Below are positions 29,554 through 39,707 of a DNA stretch of 64,000 nucleotides, in pieces. Under the pieces are notes generated by a model, which was given only the letters and a program-made list of their open reading frames with translations, was not told the origin of the DNA and ran no database searches. The stretch is from assembly GCF_041320605.1 (NCBI RefSeq), contig NZ_CP166679.1, forward strand, positions 434,001 to 498,000, in the 5' to 3' direction. Positions within the stretch are counted from its first letter, which is position 1. Each line of letters begins with the position of its first letter. Source of the stretch: Arenibacter antarcticus (GTDB lineage Bacteria; Bacteroidota; Bacteroidia; Flavobacteriales; Flavobacteriaceae). The position numbers were made by a program, and so were the translations under genes.

Positions 29554-29816
29554 ATAGCCATTTAAATGATTTCCAAAACCTGAAACATCATCGGAAATAA
29601 AAATAAGTCAATAAAAAGTAACACTAGACATTTTATTGCAAAAATAATTCCTTCGGGTTTGTCAATTATCAGATCTCTTAAAAGTATAATTCGCCTTAAT
29701 CATTATCGCAATTTAGCTATAAAAACATGACTTATATTAGTGTTTTTAAATGGGATTAATCTCAACTTTGCCATTCGGTAAGTGTAATTTTAAAATAGTC
29801 AAAATCGGTAATCATT

Positions 29817-31349
29817 ATGAAGCTGGAAAAACTGGAAAGCGAACTAGAGAAGTTATATACAACCCTTCTGGAAAAAGAGGAAGTTGCCAATGCTATTGCA
29901 GCTTCTGTACACCCTCAATATAGATCAAGTTCAAAAAATCTGTATCGCTATTTACTATTGAGAAGTACCGATATTCGGAAAATCCAAAGCAGCTTATCTG
30001 AATTGGGAATATCCTCATTGGGAAGTGGAGCAGGATATGTCTATAACAATATTTCCGGAGCACTAAAACTGATAAAATTATTAAACGGTAAAACCTGGGA
30101 GAAAAACACCAATATGGAAGCCATTGGCTTTTCTGGCAGTAAGGAACTATTGATACAACATGCCAATAACCTTTTTAAATCTGAAAGTGAGGTTAGGGAT
30201 ACCGAGATTATGGTAACCATGCCAGATGAAGCAGCTACAGACAAAAACCTACTAAATAAACTGAGACTAGCAGGGATGGGTATTGCCCGTTTAAACTTAA
30301 GTCATGGTAATGAAAAACTATGGGAAAAAATAGTGAAGCAACTTAAAAGTGTTGAGAAGGAGCTTAATCTTCCAATCCATATTTATATGGACCTTCCAGG
30401 ACCTAAAATACGGATCAGCACTATTTATGTGCGAGAACAGCCCGGGCTACCCCTAGAGGCAACTCCCTTTATAGAATTGAAAAAGAAATCGCGATTATTG
30501 CTAATAAAACCAGATTCTCCACTATTATCCAAGCAAACATCGTCCAAAGAAATCCCTTTAATCGAAGTCTCCCTACCTCAGATTATAGACGATCTTAAAG
30601 TTGGCCAACGGGTATTTTTTGATGATGGTACTTTTGAGGCCAAGGTAGAGTCTATAAAAAACAATGCAGCCAGTATAAGTATAAAAAAAGCACATAAGAA
30701 AAAGCTAAAGCCTGGAAAGGGGATAAATTTACCAGACACTAATTTAGACCTCCCCTCCTTAACTCCTGAGGATTTAGATTTGCTCCCCTTTATTTTAAAG
30801 CATTCGGATATGATTGGCTATTCTTTTGTAAGGAATGCTGATGATGTATCCCTACTTTATAAGGAACTTGAAAAATTAGGAGATGAAAATACCGGAGTTA
30901 TTTTTAAAATAGAGAACAGTACTGCTTTTAATAATTTACCGGCAATTCTATTAAGGGCTATGACCAGGCCAAAGATCGGAGTAATGATCGCTAGAGGAGA
31001 TTTAGCTGTGGAGGTTGGATTTGAGCGGATCTCCGAGGTGCAAAACGAAATCCTTTGGTTATGTGAAGCTGCACAGATTCCGGTCGTATGGGCTACCCAG
31101 GTTTTGGACACCATGGCGAAAAAGGGAGTGGCAACAAGGGCAGAGATTTCAGATGCCACTATTAGTGCCCAAGCGGAATGCGTAATGCTCAACAAGGGCC
31201 CTTATATTGTAGAGGCCACCAAAACCTTAAAGAATGTATTGGGCAGAATGGAAGCGCACTCCCAAAAATCCAAGAACACACTAAGAGCCTTAAAAGTGGC
31301 AAAGAAAGGCCTTAAGGATATCCATGGAAAATATCCAGATAAATCTTGA
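29817..31349 (+). CDS. Pyruvate kinase-like protein with N-terminal extension, no C-terminal domain
   Basis: 510 residues. Residues 1-125 are a helical extension not present in classical pyruvate kinase. From about 128 the (beta/alpha)8 barrel begins with EIMVTMPDEAATD, RLNLSHGNE and MDLPGPKIRI, contains a B-domain insertion (about 230-320), and has FKIEN (catalytic Lys), MIARGDLAVEVGFERI and TQVLDTMAKKGVATRAEI. The C-terminal allosteric domain of normal pyruvate kinase is absent; only about 45 residues follow the barrel. Key substrate residues are conserved, so PEP chemistry is plausible, but the physiological role is uncertain. It is probably not the main glycolytic enzyme. Confidence 0.8.
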   Translation: MKLEKLESELEKLYTTLLEKEEVANAIAASVHPQYRSSSKNLYRYLLLRSTDIRKIQSSLSELGISSLGSGAGYVYNNISGALKLIKLLNGKTWEKNTNMEAIGFSGSKELLIQHANNLFKSESEVRDTEIMVTMPDEAATDKNLLNKLRLAGMGIARLNLSHGNEKLWEKIVKQLKSVEKELNLPIHIYMDLPGPKIRISTIYVREQPGLPLEATPFIELKKKSRLLLIKPDSPLLSKQTSSKEIPLIEVSLPQIIDDLKVGQRVFFDDGTFEAKVESIKNNAASISIKKAHKKKLKPGKGINLPDTNLDLPSLTPEDLDLLPFILKHSDMIGYSFVRNADDVSLLYKELEKLGDENTGVIFKIENSTAFNNLPAILLRAMTRPKIGVMIARGDLAVEVGFERISEVQNEILWLCEAAQIPVVWATQVLDTMAKKGVATRAEISDATISAQAECVMLNKGPYIVEATKTLKNVLGRMEAHSQKSKNTLRALKVAKKGLKDIHGKYPDKS

Positions 31350-31451
31350 GATCCAATATCGTTAAAGCAAACCTAGAAGTTGGTTTACATCTAAGGAATA
31401 GAAGTAGAAAGGGTAAGTTGTTTTTATCCTATCTGAGCAGGTAATCGGAGG

Positions 31452-31740
31452 GGGTTAAATATATCCGCTTCACTATTAACGAAAATTTGTATTCTTTAGG
31501 ACGTCACCGAAAGGCGATAGCCTTCTTTTTTATCCGCTTTAGGATCTATGGTATCGTAAATACTTTTTTTCGGACCTATTTGATGAAGATAGCTCAATAT
31601 TCCTACCAGTAGTCAGGGAAAGCCTTTCTCTCAAATAATCTACCAAGGTTTCCAAGCCGGTGTCATACTGTATTACAGTCGTTTGGTTTAGTAAAACCAC
31701 CTTTCCATTGAGCACCTATTGCTGTGTTTTTGGAATAGTC
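31452..31740 (-). pseudogene. Decayed fragment of a GH20 beta-hexosaminidase gene
   Basis: This stretch aligns base by base with about 43862-44150, which encodes residues 28-123 of the intact GH20 gene, in the same orientation. By eye roughly three quarters of positions agree, including identical runs such as GACCTATTTGATGAAGATAG. On the minus strand it reads IPKTQQ, then a stop where the intact gene has Tyr, then LNQTTVIQYDTGLETL and LSSSNRSEKK, then a two-base deletion that ends the frame. Only the N-terminal domain remains. The flanking bases 31350-31451 show nothing else. Confidence 0.85.
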
Positions 31741-31753
31741 TAAGATACTCAAT

Positions 31754-31801
31754 AATAAAGCCAGACTAAAATTTCAAAAGAAATATTAGTCTGGCTTTAT
31801 T
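31754..31801 (-). terminator. Terminator at the end of utilisation locus 1
   Basis: Perfect 16-bp stem (31754-31769 with 31786-31801), just past the stop codon of the last gene of the locus. Confidence 0.85.
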
Positions 31802-31816
31802 GAAACATTTAAAAAA

Positions 31817-33556
31817 TTATTCTCCGGGAGAGAGCTTCATAGCTCCAATATAATAGAAACCGAAACTGTTGTTATTATTATCACCAGCCGTTACTATTAT
31901 CGTAATATCCCCATTAAAATCGGGCTTAATTTTAGTAGCACAGGCTGTTTCTGAAGTGTTATTTGATGTTTGCACGTTCACAGTTTTTGAATTTTCACCA
32001 GAGACAATAAATTTAGTTTCTCTATTGTCCCCTACCCCAGACCGAGATCCAAAGAAGCACAAATTATAGGTGGTATTCACATCTAGACCAGAAAGTGAAA
32101 CCTGACCTTGCCTAATTTCCCCATTTTGCCACACCCCTCTACTATTGCCATAAAAGGATTGAGAAGATATATCAGCAGTCATATCAAAGTCCGTGTTGGT
32201 TACGCCTTCTCCAGCATCGTTAATCCCACTAAACCTTTGAATTAAAGTCAGTTCTATATTAGTATAGGCATCATTCTCATCTTTCAAATTGGAAATGGAA
32301 GCGCCTTCAAGATAGTCGTCCAACGTATTCCATTTCGGAGGATTTCTATTTCCAAAATTGATCAGCACAGGAGCTTCCAATGGTTGAGGTCCCCCTGCGG
32401 TATAATCGGAAAGTAGCGTCACCTTATCTGGATTAAGGACAGCAGCGTGAGCGGAATGCCTTGCAATTTCAGCATCTATATCAGAAAGAACATCTGGTTT
32501 AAAGGTGTTCCCGACTACATTAATGGAAGTAAGTGCTTCAAACCAAGTGCTTGCAACGGTATAGCTTCCTATTCCCTTATCGAGATGATATCCATCCCGA
32601 TTAAAATTATCCCCAATCAGGGTAGCTCTGCCATTTTGAATGGCGGTTCCAGCAGGAATAACATAGTCCATATTAAAGGCAATCTTAGCTTTTCGCACAG
32701 CATTCACTATGGCGCCATACATTACTTCCTGATTGTTACCGTAGTTTGGAAAAGCAGGATGATTTGAATTCTTCGTATAAGCCCAGGTCTGATGAAGGAT
32801 ATATTGCACGTCAGGATTAGTGCTACGGTCCTTAACATAACTGATCAAAGTAGGTAATGGGGTAACGAATGTTTCATATTCTCCAGAATTTCCGCTTAAC
32901 TGCTGGAAGCCTATATAATCCCAATTTTCATCCTTAACCGCAATTTCGATGGAAGTTTCTGGACTATTGGTTTTAGTCCCATTTTCGCTAATCTTTCTGT
33001 ATTCGTAAGCAGTGGCATTTTCTTGAGCATTATTCAAATGCAGGTCTAGGGAAGCGTTGCCAAGGAATAAGTTTCCGATTACCATGGGTAAATTTTCTGC
33101 TGCGGCCAGCTCGTGAAGATAATTCTCAATGGCATCTTCAGAGAAACTATTTCCGAGGACTAAAACTTTAATTACTCCATCATCATCAACTCCTGGAACA
33201 GTAATAACGAAACTTGCCTTCAAATCTCCATCGGATGAAGAAAAAGTAATACTGGAATTACCCTTTCTATTAGCCGAAAGGGTAGCCGAATAGTCGTCAT
33301 TCATTTTTATTCCCACTACATTAGGGTTACTGGTGACCCAACTATAAGTCCGATGGGGCCTTACATTTGGCGAAAAAGTAGGTTTAACAGTTAGTTGATC
33401 CCCAATATTCAGTGTCGAGGAATCCATGTTAACCACTACAGATTGCTCAACAACTTGATCGGTATCATCGTTATCACAAGAGAACAGAGTTAAGGAAAAA
33501 ACAACAACCGCCAAACTCAGTATAATACCTTTACTATTCTTAAATAATCTATTCAT
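31817..33556 (-). CDS. DUF4886 / SGNH-hydrolase-like lipoprotein
   Basis: 579 residues. The lipoprotein signal ends LTLFSC. An Ig-like (BIG2 type) domain spans about 38-120 with SSTLNIGDQLTVKPTF. The DUF4886 domain spans about 128-390 with VLVLGNSFSEDAIENYL; the Ser of GNSFS corresponds to the SGNH nucleophile and DGYHLDKG supplies Asp/His late in the domain. The C-terminal 160 residues form a beta-rich module with ADISSQSFYGNSRGVW, perhaps carbohydrate-binding. A surface esterase or deacetylase on the locus glycan is a reasonable guess, not proven. Last gene of the SusCD operon. Confidence 0.82.
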   Translation of the reverse strand: MNRLFKNSKGIILSLAVVVFSLTLFSCDNDDTDQVVEQSVVVNMDSSTLNIGDQLTVKPTFSPNVRPHRTYSWVTSNPNVVGIKMNDDYSATLSANRKGNSSITFSSSDGDLKASFVITVPGVDDDGVIKVLVLGNSFSEDAIENYLHELAAAENLPMVIGNLFLGNASLDLHLNNAQENATAYEYRKISENGTKTNSPETSIEIAVKDENWDYIGFQQLSGNSGEYETFVTPLPTLISYVKDRSTNPDVQYILHQTWAYTKNSNHPAFPNYGNNQEVMYGAIVNAVRKAKIAFNMDYVIPAGTAIQNGRATLIGDNFNRDGYHLDKGIGSYTVASTWFEALTSINVVGNTFKPDVLSDIDAEIARHSAHAAVLNPDKVTLLSDYTAGGPQPLEAPVLINFGNRNPPKWNTLDDYLEGASISNLKDENDAYTNIELTLIQRFSGINDAGEGVTNTDFDMTADISSQSFYGNSRGVWQNGEIRQGQVSLSGLDVNTTYNLCFFGSRSGVGDNRETKFIVSGENSKTVNVQTSNNTSETACATKIKPDFNGDITIIVTAGDNNNNSFGFYYIGAMKLSPGE

Positions 33557-33601
33557 AATTATCTGAATTATTTTATTGATATATAATTATTGACTGGTGT
33601 G

Positions 33602-34300
33602 TTATATTGCGATTTTCAATGCAGGAGCATAATTATATTTTGCTTCTGGTGCGTCTATAAGTGCTCCTACCCTAAAATAATATTCCTTACCAGACTTTAG
33701 GGTACTACTATTTGCCTCAAGATTGATTTCCAAACGATATTGAAATACATCATTGGAGACCGCATTAATATTGATTTTGGCAGCCACCAAATTCAAAGGC
33801 TCCCCGACATTCATTTCCGCGTGAGCAAAAAGCCCAATGGTATTTACATTGTTTGTGACCGTTTGAGCAAGGTTAAAAGTAGCCACGACCTTATTATCCT
33901 GTTTTTGAATCACTACGTTCCTAATCCTAATATAGGGTTGTACATTGAAATTTTGGATTTTATCGCCCTCTACCTTAATCTCTACAGATTCTATCGGCAC
34001 AAAATTACCCCGCACTGGTTGGATGGTATAATCTCCAGAGAACATGATGTTATTACGAAACGTTCCATCGTTCTTCACTACAATATATTGGGTATGGGGA
34101 TTGTCATAGCCATGTTCAATATATTCAATTGCCATTCCATTTATGATATCCTGTTGGACGAGTTCCCCTGTTTCCTGATCATAAACCCCTCCATGAATGG
34201 TAGCATTTGGACCATTATAATTATCCAGTTCGGTCAGTTCACAACTGTTTAAAAGGAGTAGGCCAATTAATGCGATACTAAAAGTTCTAATACTTTTCAT
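33602..34300 (-). CDS. DUF3823-like lipoprotein of the SusCD operon
   Basis: 232 residues from the ATG at 34300 (signal MKSIRTFSIALIGLLLLNSC). A start at 34339 is in frame but would overlap susD and add residues before the signal. GPNATIHGGVYDQETGELVQ and IQPVRGNFVPIESVEIKVEG are typical of the DUF3823 family found after SusD in Bacteroidota. It has two Ig-like beta domains and is probably a surface glycan-binding protein working with SusC/SusD. Confidence 0.85.
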   Translation of the reverse strand: MKSIRTFSIALIGLLLLNSCELTELDNYNGPNATIHGGVYDQETGELVQQDIINGMAIEYIEHGYDNPHTQYIVVKNDGTFRNNIMFSGDYTIQPVRGNFVPIESVEIKVEGDKIQNFNVQPYIRIRNVVIQKQDNKVVATFNLAQTVTNNVNTIGLFAHAEMNVGEPLNLVAAKININAVSNDVFQYRLEINLEANSSTLKSGKEYYFRVGALIDAPEAKYNYAPALKIAI

Positions 34301-34310
34301 ATTTATTTTA

Positions 34311-36200
34311 TTAATGTTGCGGATTTTGGATAAGACCATTATTGTTTATTCTTGGAATAGATCGGTAAAAATCTCTTTCGGAAAAAGTGTTGGGCTGTGC
34401 CCCAGGAACATTTTTTCTGACAAAGATAAACGCTGGTTCAGGTCCACGTAAGTCGATCATCGGCACTAAGGCTGTTTTTATGAAATTATTAAAAATCGTG
34501 TGGTAGTTACGTCTTCTAATCAAATCCCAATAATCCTTATTTTCAAAAGCCAGTTCTACACTTCGCTCTCTTAACACATTTTCCAAGGTTAAAGGGATGA
34601 TGGTTGTATGCCCTGCTCTTTTCCGAATATCATTTAGTGCTTTAGTGGCAAGCAATATGCTCCCATACCCACTTTCGGCCACAGCTTCTGCGTAATTTAA
34701 CAATACCTCTGCATAACGGATATCTGCAAAATCTGTGGTAGATTGCAACCAAGTGTTGATACGGGAACCTTCATCGAGAAATTTCTTCATTAAGAAACCT
34801 GTTCTAGTCATATTAGGTGTTCCATCAAATCCAGAATACCTGTTAGGAGTTTCCGCTCCATAGGTATAATAAGTAACCCCATTATGCTCATAAGAGTCTT
34901 TACTGCCAATGACGCTTCCGTCTGGCTTTACGATCCCTCCCTGAATTACTATTTCAGTCCCCTTCCAAATAGATCCTGGGAAAATAATGGAAGCAAATAA
35001 ACGCGCATCCTTCCCTTCAAAAATATCTTCAGGAGAGGAGAATCTTTTATACGGTATAGCATCATTAAATTCCCCGTCATGTAACTGTCCATCGGTTGTA
35101 GTAATGATAGGGGAAGATTCACCTGGAGTGTTATAGTTCTCATACAGGTCTATAAGTCCCAGCACTGGATTGGTACGTCCGACATGAGGGAATCCTTCTC
35201 CGGTTTGATTTGGATTATTCCATCCATCGTAATCGTGTGCCAAGGGTCCGCCAGCATGTCCATATCCCCTCATAAAAAGCATCTCAGTAGAAGCGACATT
35301 TGGATTCATAAATAAATTCTGGTAATTAATTGCAGCTTCCAATGGACTTGCCGGTTCTGGCATATACAAATTGAAACTACCTGAGTTTAAAATCATTTCT
35401 GCTGCTTCGATGGTTTCCTTATAATAATGTTCCGCCTCGGAGGCCTTCATTCCCACTAGACCTTTAGAAACTGCCTCTCCGGACAATGGGGCCTGATTCC
35501 AAAATTTCGCTATGGAAGCAGCATGAAGGGCAACTCTGGTTTTTAATCCTGCCGCAGCCCATTTGGTTCCTCTCCTTTTTGTCTCATCTTCATTATGCCG
35601 ACTTTCTGGCAATTTATCAATTGCAATGTCAAGCTGACTTAATACAAAATCCCAGGTCACCTTCTCGGTACTTCTTGGGACACGTAAACTCTCCCAATCT
35701 GTGGTATACTCTTGATTTTCCGTAATAATGGAAACTCCCCCGTATTGTTTTACCAACCCATAATATGTGTATGCCCTTAGAAAAGCAATTTCACCTTCAA
35801 TTTGAGTTCTTTCTGCTTCTGAAAAATCCACAGTAAGAATAGATTCTTCCAGCAAATTAATATTCCGGTTTAATTTATAACCCTTATCCCACCATTGATT
35901 GTTGAATTCATTCCAATTAGGCCACTCAGAGTGAATAGCTTCCAAACTATACTGTGAAAGTGATAGTGAACCGGTATTTCCCCTAGCATTATATCCAGCA
36001 CGTGGGAAGTAAACAAAATCCTCAATAGGAAGTTGGTAATAAAGATTGGCCAAATAGCCCCTAATCCCATCGGGATCTGAAAGCACCGCATTTGCAGACA
36101 CTTTGTTCTTAGGCTCCACCTCTAGGTAATCACTACAAGAACTGGAAGTTCCTAACAGAATTACAAAAAGCATATATGTAAAAATTATTTTTTTCATCAT
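34311..36200 (-). CDS. SusD/RagB family surface glycan-binding lipoprotein (locus 1)
   Basis: 629 residues with a lipoprotein signal ending SSSC. TPR-based SusD fold: DYLEVEPKNKVSANAVLSDP at the N-terminus, FLRAYTYYGLVKQYGGV (about 140-156), and the C-terminal VLRERSVELAFENKDYWDLI motif. It captures the oligosaccharide on the cell surface and forms the lid of the SusC transporter encoded 8 bp upstream. The sugar specificity cannot be read from sequence. Confidence 0.95.
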   Translation of the reverse strand: MMKKIIFTYMLFVILLGTSSSCSDYLEVEPKNKVSANAVLSDPDGIRGYLANLYYQLPIEDFVYFPRAGYNARGNTGSLSLSQYSLEAIHSEWPNWNEFNNQWWDKGYKLNRNINLLEESILTVDFSEAERTQIEGEIAFLRAYTYYGLVKQYGGVSIITENQEYTTDWESLRVPRSTEKVTWDFVLSQLDIAIDKLPESRHNEDETKRRGTKWAAAGLKTRVALHAASIAKFWNQAPLSGEAVSKGLVGMKASEAEHYYKETIEAAEMILNSGSFNLYMPEPASPLEAAINYQNLFMNPNVASTEMLFMRGYGHAGGPLAHDYDGWNNPNQTGEGFPHVGRTNPVLGLIDLYENYNTPGESSPIITTTDGQLHDGEFNDAIPYKRFSSPEDIFEGKDARLFASIIFPGSIWKGTEIVIQGGIVKPDGSVIGSKDSYEHNGVTYYTYGAETPNRYSGFDGTPNMTRTGFLMKKFLDEGSRINTWLQSTTDFADIRYAEVLLNYAEAVAESGYGSILLATKALNDIRKRAGHTTIIPLTLENVLRERSVELAFENKDYWDLIRRRNYHTIFNNFIKTALVPMIDLRGPEPAFIFVRKNVPGAQPNTFSERDFYRSIPRINNNGLIQNPQH

Positions 36201-36208
36201 TATATTTT

Positions 36209-39200
36209 TTAAAAGGAAACAGTCAATCCTAGGTTAAAACTTTGCATTAGCGGATAGTTATATCCAGCTTGATAATCGCCTTCAAATTTTTCTGGGTCAA
36301 ACTGCCTTAAAAAGGAATCGGTAAAAGTTAATAGATTGTGTGCATTTGCATAAATCCGAAGATTATCAATAAAATATTTCCCTGTAATTTCCGAAGGAAT
36401 TGTAAATCCGATTTCAATGCTCTTCATTCGAAGGTAATCTGCCTTCATTCTCCAAGCATCACTATCTCTATAAGACGAGTGCATATATTCCGAGAATCGG
36501 TTGGCAGGCCACTTTCCTGACACCCATTCAGAATTTGAATCGTATGGATCGGCTAAATGCCATCTGTCATGGAAATAAGCAGGTACGTTTCCATCGTTAA
36601 AGAACATCTGACTATAAACTTCATTGAACCTAATTGTATATAGACCTGCTCCCTGAAAGACCGTATTTATATCAAAATTTTTATAAGAAGCAGAAAGACT
36701 AAATCCATAGAACAATTTTGGTGTTCCATTTTGGAATATTGGCATCATATCCTTATTGTTCACCAATCCATCCCCATTAACATCTTCATAGGTAAAGTCT
36801 CCTGGCAATATTGCTGAATTTCCATTGTTTCCACCGTGTATAATACCTTGGTTGATTTCTTCGGTATTTTGGAATTGTCCAGTTTTATTATATCCCCAAA
36901 CAAAATCTCTCCATCTATTGGGGTAGCCATACCTCCAACTGTCCCAGCTACTGGTCGCCTCTGGTTTATCTACAACGGTATGCATCGTACGAGCAAGATT
37001 GAGGTTAAAACTTGCATCGTATTTAAAGTCGTTTATTTTGTTTTGATGCGATAGGATAAAATCGAAACCCCTGGTAAGTTCACTTTCCAAATTCTCTATA
37101 GGCATATCTCCTCCAAAAGTGTTGGGGAGTCCACCTTCCCTAATTTTAAGTTTTCCTGTTTTTTCCCTCTCATAGTAGTCTGCCTCAAAGCTTAGTTTGT
37201 TATTAAACAAACTTGCTTCAATTCCAATATCCGTAATTGCGGATTGCACCCACGTGAAATTGGGATTTATGACTCCTGGTGCGGTTAAACCTCCTGTGAC
37301 AGTTCCATTGTAGAATTCTGCACCCATATTGGGAGCGGGATTAAATCCCATTACGTGCTGAAAGGGTGCTCCCACATTTTCCCCGATCTTTCCGTAAGAT
37401 CCCCTAATTTTAAGATTGTTGATAAAATCCACATTCCCCTTTATAAAGTTCTCTTCGGAAATCCTCCAACCCGCTGATACTGAAGGGAAAAAACCCCATC
37501 GTTTGCCCGGAGCATACCGGTAAGAACCATCATATCTAAATGCAAGACCGGCAAGGTACTTCCCAGCGTAATTGTAATTTAGCCGTCCGATATAGGACAT
37601 ATTAGCCTCCTCTATTTCATTTCCCCAATTCGTTTGCTGACCTCCTGCAAAATCTATAACATCTGTTGTGAAAAAATCGTATTCCCTTTTAAGGTAGGCG
37701 TATCTCCGCTCATAGTGTTTTTGTTCGAAAACTGTGGTTACACTTATATTGTGTACATTATTAAAAGTGTTCTCATAGGTCAGCTGTCCTTGAAACACAA
37801 TCCTATTTACATCATCAATGGCGTTGGCAATTCTTGGCGGATTGATAATTTGGGGGGAAAGATCCTGAGAGTATACCGTATAATTTTTCCATACGTTCTT
37901 ATTAAACATATTCCTACTGTCATATGACAAATTGGCTTTGGCTTGTAGGCCTTCCAAAAATGGAATATCCCAGATAAGTCCTATCGTAGAATTAAAGTCT
38001 TTGTTCTCGTTTGTAGTGTAACCGGCATATTTCTTTTGGGACATCAATACTGGATTCTGCTGATTACGAATATTTGCCGGATAATCTGGATTCCCGTCTA
38101 TGTACGGCTGTTCATTTGGCAGACTTATAATAGTTCCCTTATACATCCATAAAAAACCATCTCCTCCAGGAAACTCTCTGTCACTGTATCTCCCAGACAG
38201 CATCACCTCAGCTTTTAGGTTATTGGATAACTTGATCCCTAAATTGCTACGGAAGTTGTACCGATTGTAATTAAGATCATTGCTTTTGAAAAGGCCATCC
38301 TCGGCAAAGGTTCCAATACTTATAAAATAATCCACCATTTCATTACCGCCACGAACGGAGAAATTATGCTGCTGCTGCATGGCTTGATCTTTAAAAGTTT
38401 CGTCAAACCAATTGGTGCTTTTATAACCAGGCCCGCCATTGCGCCAGTTCTGTAATTCTTCCTGCGCTATATAATGCCTCCCATCGCGATAGAAGACCGC
38501 GTCATTGTACATTTCCAGGTATTGCGAGGCACTGGACATTTTTGGAACGTCTGTAGGTCTCTGGAATCCTGTAGTCATAGTATAGCTGAAGGTGGGCTTT
38601 CCAATTCTTCCTGATTTAGTAGTAACAAGAATCACTCCATTCGCTGCATTCAAACCATAGATCGCAGCTGAAGCATCCTTAAGAACTGTAATGTTTTCTA
38701 TATCGTTAGGGTTCAGTTGCTGAAATTCTGAGCCTCCATCTCTAACAACGCCGTCAATGACATACAAGGGCTCTCCAAAACCGCGAATGTTTATATAGGA
38801 AGAAAAACTTCCTGGCTCTCCATTTTGCTGCCGAATTTGAAGCCCAGGCACTTTACCTTGCAGACTCTGTGCTAAACTTGAACTAGTGGTAGTAATTATC
38901 TTCTCGGCACTTATAGTGGATATTGCCGAAGTCAAATTACTTTTCTTTTGAGTTCCGTAACCAACAACAACAATTTCATCCAGACCTGCGGCACTCTCTA
39001 CCAATACAATGCTTATATTGCTTTTACCCTTAACAGGGATCTCTTTGGTAGCAAATCCAATATAAGACACTACAAGAAATGTATTATCATTTTTCACCTT
39101 TAAAGTGAAGTTTCCCCCAAAATCGGCTTGCGTGCCATTAAGAGTTCCTTTCTCGAGAATATTCGCTCCCGGTAAAGGATGCCCCGTTTCGTCCGTTACA

Positions 39201-39616
39201 ATTCCATAGATTTCAATTTCTTGATTATTTACCGCTTTAGCTATTGGTACTATCTTATTTTTCTCTATAACAATTGTGTGCTTACCTGTCAGACTGTACT
39301 TATAGTTTCCATTCAAAAGGCTTTGATTCAATAAATCCTTTAAACTTATTTTTCCTTTTTTCAATTTTACTAAAGCGGCATTTTCAAATAAGTTCTCAGG
39401 ATAGAGAAAACGATAATCAGTTTGACGCTTTACAATCCTAAAGACTTCATCAACTGAAACCACTTTATCCGAATCAATCGTTATTTTTTCTTGTGAAAAA
39501 CTAGTTACAGGGCTAAAACCAAAAGAAACTGCACATAAAAAAAAGATAAATACCTTCATAATAGCCAGAGGTAGCCGTGCTCGTAAAAGAGTACGAACAT
39601 TAATTTTAAATTCCAT
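36209..39616 (-). CDS. SusC/RagA TonB-linked transporter with STN domain (locus 1)
   Basis: 1135 residues. Signal peptide within residues 1-42. An STN (secretin/TonB N-terminal) signalling domain spans about 45-120 (KITIDSDKVVSVDEVFRIV). A carboxypeptidase-regulatory-like domain spans about 132-215 (GIVTDETGHPLPGANILEKG), followed by DEIVVVGYGTQKKSNLTSAI at the start of the plug and a 22-strand barrel ending FNLGLTVSF. The STN domain touches the FecR anti-sigma factor encoded upstream, so it both imports a glycan and reports its presence. Transport is TonB-driven. Confidence 0.96.
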   Translation of the reverse strand: MEFKINVRTLLRARLPLAIMKVFIFFLCAVSFGFSPVTSFSQEKITIDSDKVVSVDEVFRIVKRQTDYRFLYPENLFENAALVKLKKGKISLKDLLNQSLLNGNYKYSLTGKHTIVIEKNKIVPIAKAVNNQEIEIYGIVTDETGHPLPGANILEKGTLNGTQADFGGNFTLKVKNDNTFLVVSYIGFATKEIPVKGKSNISIVLVESAAGLDEIVVVGYGTQKKSNLTSAISTISAEKIITTTSSSLAQSLQGKVPGLQIRQQNGEPGSFSSYINIRGFGEPLYVIDGVVRDGGSEFQQLNPNDIENITVLKDASAAIYGLNAANGVILVTTKSGRIGKPTFSYTMTTGFQRPTDVPKMSSASQYLEMYNDAVFYRDGRHYIAQEELQNWRNGGPGYKSTNWFDETFKDQAMQQQHNFSVRGGNEMVDYFISIGTFAEDGLFKSNDLNYNRYNFRSNLGIKLSNNLKAEVMLSGRYSDREFPGGDGFLWMYKGTIISLPNEQPYIDGNPDYPANIRNQQNPVLMSQKKYAGYTTNENKDFNSTIGLIWDIPFLEGLQAKANLSYDSRNMFNKNVWKNYTVYSQDLSPQIINPPRIANAIDDVNRIVFQGQLTYENTFNNVHNISVTTVFEQKHYERRYAYLKREYDFFTTDVIDFAGGQQTNWGNEIEEANMSYIGRLNYNYAGKYLAGLAFRYDGSYRYAPGKRWGFFPSVSAGWRISEENFIKGNVDFINNLKIRGSYGKIGENVGAPFQHVMGFNPAPNMGAEFYNGTVTGGLTAPGVINPNFTWVQSAITDIGIEASLFNNKLSFEADYYEREKTGKLKIREGGLPNTFGGDMPIENLESELTRGFDFILSHQNKINDFKYDASFNLNLARTMHTVVDKPEATSSWDSWRYGYPNRWRDFVWGYNKTGQFQNTEEINQGIIHGGNNGNSAILPGDFTYEDVNGDGLVNNKDMMPIFQNGTPKLFYGFSLSASYKNFDINTVFQGAGLYTIRFNEVYSQMFFNDGNVPAYFHDRWHLADPYDSNSEWVSGKWPANRFSEYMHSSYRDSDAWRMKADYLRMKSIEIGFTIPSEITGKYFIDNLRIYANAHNLLTFTDSFLRQFDPEKFEGDYQAGYNYPLMQSFNLGLTVSF

Positions 39617-39707
39617 AAATTTGATTTGTGTTGGTTAAATATTAATTAATACATGATTAATGGGACGAATTTAGAACCGGTCAAATTTTTAAATTTCGTC
39701 CCTTCTC

